From: JANRIG01 sp033765235
Lineage (GTDB): Bacteria; Bacteroidota; Bacteroidia; Cytophagales; UBA9547
Reading direction: 5' to 3'
Length of the DNA: 13,047 bases
NCBI GenBank assembly: GCA_033765235.1
Contig: JANRIG010000007.1
Location: 1 to 13,047 of the forward strand
A model generated the notes under the pieces. That model searched no databases, was not told where the DNA came from, and saw nothing but the letters and a program-made list of their open reading frames with translations. The translations under genes and the position numbers were made by a program. This document shows, in pieces, positions 1 through 6,359 of the stretch (positions within the stretch are counted from its first letter, which is position 1; each line of letters opens with the position of its first letter).

Positions 1-381
1 CCCATTAAGGTTAGGGTCTTTTACAGCAAAAGCAGCATACACCCATGTAGTATCCCACATCACTGCAAAAGTACAAGTAGTGTTGTACACTCCAGGGTAG
101 GGTTGAGGTGGAGTAGGCTCAGGTTGTGCAAAGTCTGTACCTGAGTCATTTTTATTGATTCTATTACCTGTAAAGTTAGGAAATGTACCTGTATTAGCAC
201 CACTCACTGTGAGGTAGCCACCGAGTGTTTGCCACTCAAGCTCACTCAAATATCCGTCTATTTGTATGGTACTGTTTACATATTGACCTGTAATACTTAG
301 GTTAAGATTGTTAATCACAGACCCTTGCGAAAACAAATCAAATATTTGTAAAATCAGGAAAATTTTTACCAATAATTTCAT
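1..381 (-). CDS. Secreted CBM9-like domain protein, N-terminal part (truncated by window edge)
   Basis: The reading frame opens with ATG at 381 on the minus strand and stays open for 127 codons to the window edge, so the C-terminus is missing. Residues 1-19 (MKLLVKIFLILQIFDLFSQ) look like a signal peptide, giving an exported product. After it come an IDG-x-L-S-E-L-E-W segment at about residues 41-51 and an AVMWDTTWVYAAFAVKDPN segment near the end of the visible part. This order (I-D-G, acidic residue, W, then a WD...Y/A-hydrophobic-V-x-D strand pair) is what is seen in family 9 carbohydrate-binding modules and related DOMON-like beta-sandwiches. A proline-rich linker (PEPTPPQPYPG) lies between the two segments. 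A ligand-binding role at the cell surface is inferred from this partial match only; any catalytic domain would lie outside the window. A -7 box is present upstream at 427-434. Confidence 0.7.
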   Translation of the reverse strand, partial: MKLLVKIFLILQIFDLFSQGSVINNLNLSITGQYVNSTIQIDGYLSELEWQTLGGYLTVSGANTGTFPNFTGNRINKNDSGTDFAQPEPTPPQPYPGVYNTTCTFAVMWDTTWVYAAFAVKDPNLNG

Positions 382-426
382 GCGTATATAATGTTAATTA
401 TTCGAGAATAAATTATACTATTTTCA

Positions 427-434
427 CAAAAGTA
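427..434 (-). promoter_or_regulatory. Bacteroidota -7 promoter element for the CBM9-like gene
   Basis: On the minus strand this reads TACTTTTG, an exact match to the TAnnTTTG -7 element used by the Bacteroidota primary sigma factor. A TTG trinucleotide 22 bp further upstream (457-459 on the plus strand as CAA) could be the -33 element. The start codon lies about 45 bases downstream, a plausible leader length. Confidence 0.5.
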
Positions 435-696
435 TTAGCTTATAAATAATAATGTACAATGTAGTGTAGTGTAATTTATATAATATTAGTACATAAGTTG
501 CACTTTAATAACATTTAAATTTTAATTAACTATTTCATTAAAAGACAGTTAAAAAAAATATTGTTATTAAAACGTAGCTTTGTTTTATTTATTAGAATAG
601 TACAATTATTTAGTAATATAATTTGCATTAATGATATTGACAATTAGGATATTCTCCATAATTATCTAATATTAACATACATATCAAAAAATAATA

Positions 697-704
697 TACC
701 TTTG
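697..704 (+). promoter_or_regulatory. Bacteroidota -7 promoter element for hom
   Basis: TACCTTTG matches TAnnTTTG exactly and lies 38 bases before the ATG at 743, which would give a leader of roughly 30 bases. No convincing TTTG -33 element is visible at the usual spacing, so the assignment rests on the -7 box and its position. Confidence 0.5.
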
Positions 705-742
705 AAAATTATTTCTTGTAAAAAGGTATAACTATTAGGATA

Positions 743-1990
743 ATGAGCAAAAATATAAAAATAGGAATGTTCGGTTTTGGAGTAGTAGGGCAAGGATTAT
801 ACGATGTACTCAATAAAGCCAAAGGTATCAAAGCAGATGTATATAAAATATGCGTAAAAGACCGTAATAAGAGAAGAAGCATTCCAGACTACCATTTTAC
901 TTATGATAAAGATGATATACTTACCAACCCCGAAATAGATGTAGTGGTGGAGCTCATCAATGACTCTGAAAAAGCATACGAAATAGTGACTACTGCCCTC
1001 AAAAATGGTAAAAGCGTAGTGAGTGCCAATAAAAAAATGATTGCTGAGCATATGGTAGAGCTGGTAGAGCTTCAGCAAAAATATAATGTATCTTTATTAT
1101 ATGAAGCATCATCGTGCGGGAGCATACCCATCATAAGAAACTTGGAAGAATATTATGATAATGAATTACTTTACTCTGTAAGCGGGATATTTAATGGCAC
1201 ATCAAACTTTATATTGACCAAAGTGTTTTCAGAAAATATAGGGTATGAAATAGCTCTGAAGCAAGCGCAAGATCTGGGATTTGCAGAAACAGACCCTACC
1301 TCAGATGTAGATGGGTATGACCCTAAATATAAACTTTGCATCATAGCCTCACACGCCTATGGCATATTTGTAGAGCCTACATTAGTTTTTAACTACGGCA
1401 TACGCCATTTGTCAAAGTTTGATATACAATTTGCCAAAGAAAAAGGCTATAAAATAAAACTTGTACCTACAGCAGCAAAGCTAGACAATAAAAAAGTAGC
1501 CATGTTTGTGATGCCTCGTTTTGTGACACCCGAAGATAACCTGTATGATGTAGATAATGAATACAACGGAGTAACTGTACAAGCAGCATTTGCTGATGAG
1601 CAGTTTTTCTACGGCAAAGGTGCCGGCGGTCACCCTACAGGGTCTGCTGTACTATCAGATATATCTGCACTTACTTATACATATAGGTATGAATACAAAA
1701 AATTTTTGCAACAAGAAAAATTACAATATACTACCGAAGTAGAACTTGAAATATATGTAAAGTACACCAATATAAATGACCTCAAAAGCTTAAAATTCAT
1801 AAATATATCTGAAAAATATTTTAGCAAAAATTATAACTATGTGATAGGAAACATTATACTTACAGACCTTATTAAAGCCAAAGAAATACTCACAAACCGT
1901 GATATATTCATCGTAAATACAGGCAAAGCACTCAAAGAAATTAAAAAAGACATATCTAAAAAATCTATTGACGAAGCTATTATGCTTTGA
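743..1990 (+). CDS. hom: Homoserine dehydrogenase (monofunctional)
   Basis: It reduces aspartate semialdehyde to homoserine with NAD(P)H, the branch-point step towards threonine and methionine, in the cytoplasm. The 415-residue product starts with a Rossmann fold (GFGVVG, residues 11-16). It continues with the family's VVELI and VSANKK segments and an EASSCGSIPII loop, then GIFNGTSNFILT. The catalytic-domain signature FAETDPTSDVDGYD follows at about 180-193. E182, D193 and K197 have the same spacing as the catalytic-site residues E208, D219 and K223 of the yeast enzyme. GKGAGGHPTGSAV is present near 293-305. The last roughly 85 residues are weakly conserved and could be a divergent ACT-like regulatory domain; this is an inference. 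Unlike many Bacteroidota, where the activity is fused to aspartokinase (ThrA), no kinase domain is present, and no thrB or thrC neighbour is seen. It appears to be a single-gene transcription unit. Confidence 0.92.
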   Translation: MSKNIKIGMFGFGVVGQGLYDVLNKAKGIKADVYKICVKDRNKRRSIPDYHFTYDKDDILTNPEIDVVVELINDSEKAYEIVTTALKNGKSVVSANKKMIAEHMVELVELQQKYNVSLLYEASSCGSIPIIRNLEEYYDNELLYSVSGIFNGTSNFILTKVFSENIGYEIALKQAQDLGFAETDPTSDVDGYDPKYKLCIIASHAYGIFVEPTLVFNYGIRHLSKFDIQFAKEKGYKIKLVPTAAKLDNKKVAMFVMPRFVTPEDNLYDVDNEYNGVTVQAAFADEQFFYGKGAGGHPTGSAVLSDISALTYTYRYEYKKFLQQEKLQYTTEVELEIYVKYTNINDLKSLKFINISEKYFSKNYNYVIGNIILTDLIKAKEILTNRDIFIVNTGKALKEIKKDISKKSIDEAIML

Positions 1991-1998
1991 CTGTGAGC

Positions 1999-2025
1999 AT
2001 ATTAAAGGGGTTAATAAATTTTTTT
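1999..2025 (+). terminator. Weak possible intrinsic terminator after hom
   Basis: A six-base inverted repeat, TATTAA / TTAATA (2000-2005 and 2011-2016) around an AGGGG loop, is followed by a seven-T run (2019-2025). The stem is entirely A/T, so it would be weak, but its position nine bases after the hom stop codon and ahead of the next promoter fits a terminator. Confidence 0.3.
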
Positions 2026-2056
2026 CAGAATATTTACTACTAATAAAAATCTGTTA

Positions 2057-2064
2057 TATATTTG
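2057..2064 (+). promoter_or_regulatory. Bacteroidota -7 promoter element for the exbB-exbD-exbD-tonB operon
   Basis: TATATTTG matches TAnnTTTG exactly. Transcription would start near 2071, leaving a leader of about 90 bases before exbB at 2164, unusually long beside the other genes here. The leader contains two copies of AATTTAACA at 2087-2095 and 2098-2106. A clear -33 element is not visible. Confidence 0.5.
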
Positions 2065-2163
2065 CCCGATTTCAATTTATATATAAAATTTAACAATAAT
2101 TTAACATTCAATATCAAAATATCTTATTTGATTTGCATAGAAAAATAACCAACCACTCTTAAA

Positions 2164-2970
2164 ATGGAAAAAAATAAAAAAGGATCATCACTCGGTCAAA
2201 TGTTCGCAGGACTCACTATTGTAGTATGTCTCATAGTAGGTCATTTAGTATTTCACCTCATATTGGGCGACGGCAGCAACTTTGAAGGCGGCGACAATAT
2301 GAATCACCCGCTTCCCGGCAACTTCCTGGGTATAGTGTACAAAGGTGGGTTTATAGTACCCATACTAATGTCATTCTTTTTGATAGTACTTACAGTATCT
2401 TTTGAAAGATATTTCACACTCAACAAAGCCAACGGCAAAGGCTCCATAGAAAATTTTGTACACGATGTGCGCAAAAAACTTTCGAACGGCGATATAGATG
2501 CCGCGCTAAAATCTTGCGATAAACAACAAGGCTCAGTAGCCAATGTAGTAAAATCTACTTTGGAAACCTATAAAGAAATGGCCCATGCCTCAGGCCTTGA
2601 CAAAGACCAAAAAATAGCAAATATTCAAAAATCTACAGAAGAGACTACCTCTTTGGAGCTCCCCATGTTGGAAAAAAATCTTTCTATACTCTCTACGCTT
2701 GCCTCAGTATCTACATTGGTAGCACTATTAGGTACTGTATTAGGTATGATACGCGCTTTCGCAGCTATGGCCCAAGCAGGTGCCCCTGATGCCACTGCCC
2801 TTGCCAATGGTATATCAGAAGCCTTGATTAATACTGCCATAGGTATAGGTACTTCAGCTATTGCCATCATTTGCTACAACTTCTTCACCAGCAAGATTGA
2901 TACGCTCTCATATAGCATAGATGAAGCCGGAATGTCAATAGCCCAAACATTCTCTGCTACTCAAAAATAA
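2164..2970 (+). CDS. exbB: MotA/TolQ/ExbB proton channel family protein
   Basis: This is the channel-scaffold subunit of the inner-membrane motor that uses proton flow to energise TonB. The 268-residue product has the family's pattern: the first conserved transmembrane helix (GGFIVPILMSFFLIVLTVSFERY, split around the conserved GG...P and ERY, residues 61-83), a cytoplasmic helical domain (about 90-172), then two helices at about 174-198 (with LLGTVLGMI) and 219-241 (with INTAIGIGTSAIAI). These last two are the signature of MotA/TolQ/ExbB proteins. An additional hydrophobic segment at about 14-35 precedes the canonical first helix and would place the N-terminus in the cytoplasm. It is the first gene of a four-gene plus-strand unit. 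Isoleucine is encoded mainly by ATA. Confidence 0.9.
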   Translation: MEKNKKGSSLGQMFAGLTIVVCLIVGHLVFHLILGDGSNFEGGDNMNHPLPGNFLGIVYKGGFIVPILMSFFLIVLTVSFERYFTLNKANGKGSIENFVHDVRKKLSNGDIDAALKSCDKQQGSVANVVKSTLETYKEMAHASGLDKDQKIANIQKSTEETTSLELPMLEKNLSILSTLASVSTLVALLGTVLGMIRAFAAMAQAGAPDATALANGISEALINTAIGIGTSAIAIICYNFFTSKIDTLSYSIDEAGMSIAQTFSATQK

Positions 2971-2976
2971 TATTAT

Positions 2977-3006
2977 TACGGTGATTATCGTTTAATAGTC
3001 ACCGTA
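2977..3006 (+). repeat. 12-bp stem-loop in the exbB-exbD1 gap
   Basis: The left arm 2977-2988 (TACGGTGATTAT) and right arm 2995-3006 (ATAGTCACCGTA) pair over 12 positions with one G-U wobble, around the six-base loop CGTTTA. The hairpin begins seven bases after the exbB stop codon. It is not followed by a run of T, so it is unlikely to be a complete intrinsic terminator. It could limit read-through, block 3' decay or mark a processing site, setting the ratio of ExbB to ExbD; that role is inference. The structure itself is seen directly. Confidence 0.7.
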
Positions 3007-3044
3007 CTTATTATATATACATTCACATATTATAAAGGTATCAT

Positions 3045-3650
3045 ATGCCCAAAGTAAAAATTAAGCGCAAAGGTGTATCACTCGACATGACAGCCATGTG
3101 CGATGTAGGTTTCTTGTTGTTAACATTCTTTATATTAACCACCAAGTTCAAACCCAATGAAGCCATCACCGTAGATACCCCTACCTCCATATCACAGACC
3201 AAACTGCCGGAGACAGACATTATGCTCATACAAGTGAGTAAAGAAGGCAGAGTGTTTTTTGGTATAGATGGGCAATACAACCGTGTAGCCATGCTCGAAA
3301 AAGTAGCCGGCGAAAAAGGATTGCAATTTACAGACAGACAAAAAAAGGCATTTTCATTGATGGACAGCTTTGGAGTGCCATTATCAGGACTTAACAGTTA
3401 CCTCAATATGGAGCCTGCCGAACGTGCTAAAGTAGAGCAAACGGGCATACCATGTGACTCACTTACCAATGAATTGCAATCATGGGTGCTTCAAGGAAGA
3501 TATTCGAACCCAAAAATAAGAATAGCCATCAAAGGAGACAAAGGGGCAGACTATAAAGTAATAAAAAATGTAATAAATACATTACAAGACCAAAATATAA
3601 ATCGTTTCAACCTAGTTACAGGATTAGAAGCAAAACCCAAAGAAATTTAA
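3045..3650 (+). CDS. exbD: ExbD/TolR family biopolymer transport protein (first copy)
   Basis: ExbD is the single-pass partner of ExbB that carries the essential membrane aspartate of the proton path. The 201-residue protein has a short basic N-terminus (KVKIKRKG), then DMTAMCDVGFLLLTFFIL, where D20 corresponds to the conserved transmembrane Asp (D25 of E. coli ExbD). The helix spans about 21-37. The periplasmic part is longer than in E. coli ExbD (141 residues): a stretch at about 85-150, including SFGVPLSGLNSYL, is inserted before the C-terminal segment PKIRIAIKGDKGADYKVIKN typical of ExbD. It lies 74 bases after exbB, across the hairpin, and 33 bases before the second exbD. Confidence 0.9.
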   Translation: MPKVKIKRKGVSLDMTAMCDVGFLLLTFFILTTKFKPNEAITVDTPTSISQTKLPETDIMLIQVSKEGRVFFGIDGQYNRVAMLEKVAGEKGLQFTDRQKKAFSLMDSFGVPLSGLNSYLNMEPAERAKVEQTGIPCDSLTNELQSWVLQGRYSNPKIRIAIKGDKGADYKVIKNVINTLQDQNINRFNLVTGLEAKPKEI

Positions 3651-3683
3651 TACATAAATATTAACCATATAATTTAGAATACT

Positions 3684-4226
3684 ATGGCAGAAATGGCAGA
3701 AGATGGCGGAGGCCACGATAAGAAAGGGAAGAAAAAGAAAAAAGGCTCACCAAGAGTAGATATGACACCTATGGTAGATTTAGCTTTTTTGCTTATCACC
3801 TTCTTCATGCTCACTACCACAATGAACAAGCCACAGTCTATGGAGCTAAATATGCCCGACAAGACAGAGGACAAAGAGCAGCAACCCACCAAAGCCTCGC
3901 ACTCACTCACAGTGCTGCTCGGCAAAAACGATGTAGTGTATTGGTATGTAGGCACTCCTGACGAAACCAAGAAAAATGATGCCTTAGAAAAAACAGACTT
4001 TTCCAAAGATGGCATACGCAAAACTATATTGCAACAAACGTCAAACATGGGAGTAAACGAAAAAGGGATACCTAATATAGTAGTTGTAATCAAAGCCATG
4101 GATGAATCAAAATATAAAAATATGGTAGATATACTTGACGAAATGCACATCACCAACTCCAAAAGGTATGCCATAGTGCCTATAGAAACCGTGGATATAG
4201 AATTAACCAAAAAATTTGATATATAA
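3684..4226 (+). CDS. exbD: ExbD/TolR family biopolymer transport protein (second copy)
   Basis: This is a second, diverged ExbD paralogue of 180 residues. A lysine-rich N-terminus (KKGKKKKKG, residues 13-21) precedes RVDMTPMVDLAFLLITFFML, which holds the conserved membrane aspartate at D32 and the T-P after DM that the first copy lacks (it has T-A). The periplasmic domain ends with IVVVIKAMDESKYKNMVDIL, the beta-strand/helix unit of ExbD. The two ExbD proteins differ along most of their periplasmic parts, so they probably do different jobs or form a mixed dimer; the pairing exbD-exbD is common in Bacteroidota and Xanthomonas. tonB starts only three bases after its stop codon. Confidence 0.9.
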   Translation: MAEMAEDGGGHDKKGKKKKKGSPRVDMTPMVDLAFLLITFFMLTTTMNKPQSMELNMPDKTEDKEQQPTKASHSLTVLLGKNDVVYWYVGTPDETKKNDALEKTDFSKDGIRKTILQQTSNMGVNEKGIPNIVVVIKAMDESKYKNMVDILDEMHITNSKRYAIVPIETVDIELTKKFDI

Positions 4227-4229
4227 ATC

Positions 4230-5024
4230 ATGACCGATTTACTCTTAAAAGACTCATGGGTAGAAATAGTGTTTCAAGGCAAAGACAAAGCCTATGGAGC
4301 CTATACAAACCGCAAAGAGTACGTACAAAATATAAACAAGGCCTTGATATTGGCATGTGTGCTATTCTCATTCTTTGTAGCATTGCCGCTCATCATGTCT
4401 AAACTTGACTTTGGTCCAAAAGAAGAAATAGAAAATGTATCTGTCAATTTAGAGCTATTGCCTCCACCTCCGGTAGACCCCAAAACTCCACCTCCACCTC
4501 CTCCACCCAAAATTGAAATACAAAAAGTAATAGCTTCGGTAAAATTTTTGCCCCCTAAAGTAGAAGAAGACGAAAAAGTGAAAGATGAAGACCCACCTAC
4601 CCAAGAAGAGCTTAAAGATGTACAGATAAGCAGCAAAACCCAAGAAGGTGAAAAAACTGAAGTAGATGTGATACAAGAAACCGGACCTGCAGTGGTAGAG
4701 ACCAAAGAAGAAGTATTTTTGGTAGTAGAGCAAATGCCGGAGTTTCCGGGTGGCACTGCAGCCATGCAAAAATTTATTGCACAAAATATAAAATACCCTA
4801 AGCAAGCTGCCTCATTGGGGATAGAAGGTAGAGTAATAGTATCGTTTGTGATAAACTCTGAAGGTAAAATATCTACTGTAGAAGTATTGAAAGGCATAGG
4901 CAGTGGCTGCGATGAAGAAGCCATAAGAGTAATACAATCTATGCCGGGATGGACACCAGGCAAGCAAAATGGCAGACCTGTGTCAGTAAAGTTTACAGTA
5001 CCTATCAAGTTCACTCTGAACTAA
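4230..5024 (+). CDS. tonB: Energy transducer TonB
   Basis: TonB spans the periplasm and transmits energy from ExbB/ExbD to outer-membrane receptors. Residues 1-34 form a cytoplasmic segment with W10, F15 and KAYGAY (20-25), a feature of Bacteroidota TonB proteins. One transmembrane helix follows at about 36-55. The periplasmic linker contains two proline runs (PPPPV near 78-82 and seven consecutive prolines near 87-93) and an acidic Glu/Lys-rich stretch. The C-terminal domain, about 168-264, starts with QMPEFPGG and contains YP...G.EGRV.VSFVI...G, then VLKGIGSGCDEEAIRVI and PGWTPGKQNGRPV, the standard TonB receptor-binding fold. Spacing of three bases to the upstream exbD indicates the same transcript and probable translational coupling. 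The organism's receptors are not in this window. Confidence 0.93.
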   Translation: MTDLLLKDSWVEIVFQGKDKAYGAYTNRKEYVQNINKALILACVLFSFFVALPLIMSKLDFGPKEEIENVSVNLELLPPPPVDPKTPPPPPPPKIEIQKVIASVKFLPPKVEEDEKVKDEDPPTQEELKDVQISSKTQEGEKTEVDVIQETGPAVVETKEEVFLVVEQMPEFPGGTAAMQKFIAQNIKYPKQAASLGIEGRVIVSFVINSEGKISTVEVLKGIGSGCDEEAIRVIQSMPGWTPGKQNGRPVSVKFTVPIKFTLN

Positions 5025-5070
5025 TCTGAAATCTGCTTTAGGGAATATTCTTACAAAAACATACACATAA

Positions 5071-5091
5071 TAAGTACCTTAACTGTACTTA
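5071..5091 (+). repeat. 7-bp perfect stem-loop downstream of tonB
   Basis: TAAGTAC (5071-5077) and GTACTTA (5085-5091) pair perfectly around the loop CTTAACT, about 47 bases after the tonB stop codon. No T run follows on the plus strand, so I do not call it a terminator; it may lie at or near the 3' end of the tonB operon transcript. Confidence 0.4.
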
Positions 5092-5194
5092 CAGCAAAAC
5101 TCATATAGTATAATTACGTTAATATAAAAATAATACAGCAATATAAATAAAAGTTATTGTTGAAAATAGTATATTAATGTGCAAATTTGTAAGT

Positions 5195-6070
5195 ATGAAT
5201 AGAACATTGATCTATATATCACTTTTAGCTTTATTACACATTACTACAGCCTTTACTCAGCCTGATGCTCAGACTTACTATGAGTCAGGAATGAAAGCAG
5301 CCAAATCAAAAGATTATATCAAAGCCATAGGAGAGTTTACCAATGCGGTAACTATGCGTGCCAATTTTGCAGACGCTTACATGGAGCGTGCTAAAGCTAA
5401 AATACAACTGGGCGAAGAAATGGGCTTTGTAAACTCTGAGGCTTGCTCAGACCTGGTACTATCGCTGCGATACGGCCATAAAGATGCTGCCAATATGCTC
5501 GAAAAATATTGTATGGGCGAATGTTTTGACACTAAAAATGCTTTTCAAGACCCTGAAATGGTATTTTGTGGCGACTTTAGTAATAAGGTACTTGCAGACC
5601 TGCCTGATAATATAAGCCAACTTACCAATATTATAAAACTCAACTTATTTAATAATAAAATTACATATTTTTCTGATAAATTTTCACCGCTATATACACT
5701 CATATCGCTAGATCTCAGCAGCAATAAAATAACCCAAATCACCCCTACAATATCCAAACTTACACTGCTCAAAGAATTAAATCTTAACAAAAATATGATA
5801 GCTGAGTTGCCTAATGAATTTGGCAATCTGCAAGAGCTCAAATACTTATACTTGCGAAGCAACTATATCACAGAGTTGCCCAAATCTGTGGCCAAGCTGA
5901 AATCGTTAGAAACATTGGATCTGTCGCTGAATAAACTCACTACCCTACCCATAGAAATTGCAAATCTCAAAAATCTGAAAACACTTATATTGGTAGGCAA
6001 TGATATACCGAAAGAAAAACAACAAATTATCTCATCATTGTTGCCACAGACCAAAATATATTTTGAATAA
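5195..6070 (+). CDS. Secreted TPR-like / leucine-rich-repeat protein
   Basis: The function is not known; it looks like an exported binding or scaffold protein. I start it at 5195 (291 residues) rather than the in-frame ATG at 5177, because MNRTLIYISLLALLHITTAF is a clean signal peptide from there. A one-mismatch -7 box (TATTGTTG, 5155-5162) would also leave almost no leader before 5177. After the signal come about 80 residues with TPR-like helices (YYESGMKAAKSKDYIKAIGE ... ADAYMERAKAK), then a short Cys-containing linker with four cysteines (codons near 5444, 5510, 5522 and 5567). Six leucine-rich repeats of exactly 23 residues follow, without indels, at about residues 143-280 (consensus L.xLxxLxLxxNxItxLPxxIxx). 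It follows tonB by 170 bases on the same strand; co-transcription is possible but not required. Confidence 0.85.
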   Translation: MNRTLIYISLLALLHITTAFTQPDAQTYYESGMKAAKSKDYIKAIGEFTNAVTMRANFADAYMERAKAKIQLGEEMGFVNSEACSDLVLSLRYGHKDAANMLEKYCMGECFDTKNAFQDPEMVFCGDFSNKVLADLPDNISQLTNIIKLNLFNNKITYFSDKFSPLYTLISLDLSSNKITQITPTISKLTLLKELNLNKNMIAELPNEFGNLQELKYLYLRSNYITELPKSVAKLKSLETLDLSLNKLTTLPIEIANLKNLKTLILVGNDIPKEKQQIISSLLPQTKIYFE

Positions 6071-6122
6071 ATAAGTAGATACTTTTACTATAAAAAATCG
6101 TAAATATAATTATTTAACTATA

Positions 6123-6245
6123 TCAGATACCAATACTGAAGTACATGATTTCGCGCACACAATCTTCAAATGTGCCGGTAAATATACACCTGAAATCTAT
6201 GAATGCACTATATGTAGAATCTCTGTTATCTATTATTCTTGCCAT
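6123..6245 (-). CDS. Possible small protein, 40 residues (unrecognised)
   Basis: An ATG at 6245 on the minus strand opens a frame of 40 codons closed by TGA at 6123. The product begins MARIIDNRDSTYSAF and ends with CVREIMYFSIGI. It has two cysteines, no lysine and a mixed, non-repetitive composition, and its codons (ATA for Ile, GAA, GAT, TTC) resemble those of neighbouring genes more than the surrounding A/T-rich spacer does. An exact -7 box, TAAATTTG on the minus strand at 6263-6270, would give a leader of roughly ten bases. I recognise no family. The short length means chance cannot be excluded; it could also be a remnant of a larger gene. Confidence 0.35.
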   Translation of the reverse strand: MARIIDNRDSTYSAFIDFRCIFTGTFEDCVREIMYFSIGI

Positions 6246-6262
6246 TTTGTATTAATTTTATA

Positions 6263-6270
6263 CAAATTTA
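6263..6270 (-). promoter_or_regulatory. Possible -7 promoter element for the small ORF at 6123-6245
   Basis: The minus strand reads TAAATTTG, an exact TAnnTTTG match, ending 17 bases before the ATG at 6245. The region is AT-rich, which raises the chance-match rate, and no clear -33 element accompanies it. Confidence 0.3.
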
Positions 6271-6359
6271 TACTAAAATAATTATATTATGTTGCATTTT
6301 ATAAATAATTTTTTTACACAATAAGTATATATACTCATATAAGGCATTCAGTACTAATG

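Larger units (their letters stand above)
382..742. other. AT-rich divergent intergenic region without a gene
   Basis: This 361-base stretch separates the minus-strand CBM9-like gene from the plus-strand homoserine dehydrogenase gene. It is very AT-rich, has no open frame that looks coding, and holds one exact -7 box for each flanking gene (427-434 minus, 697-704 plus). A short GTAGTGTAGTGTA repetition occurs near 461-473. I see no tRNA, riboswitch or terminator in it. Confidence 0.6.

Noticed and set aside
382..742. Possible riboswitch, small RNA or CRISPR content in the largest upstream spacer
   Set aside because: No repeat-spacer pattern and no conserved structured element could be made out; only promoter-like boxes were found.
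3674..4231. Minus-strand open frame (185 codons) exactly opposite the second exbD
   Set aside because: Its ends coincide with the exbD gene and its sequence is a shadow of it, including a phenylalanine run opposite the lysine codons.
4301..5014. Long minus-strand open frame (237 codons) opposite tonB
   Set aside because: It is the mirror of the tonB coding frame: its Gly-, Ser- and Thr-rich composition follows from the complement of the proline- and lysine-rich tonB sequence, and tonB is confidently identified.
5177..5194. Upstream in-frame ATG of the LRR gene
   Set aside because: It adds MCKFVS ahead of a signal peptide that already starts well at 5195, and it lies almost on the predicted transcription start.
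6324..6335. 12-bp palindrome AGTATATATACT
   Set aside because: In a region so rich in A and T, a TA-alternating palindrome of this size is expected by chance and it is not placed near a start site.
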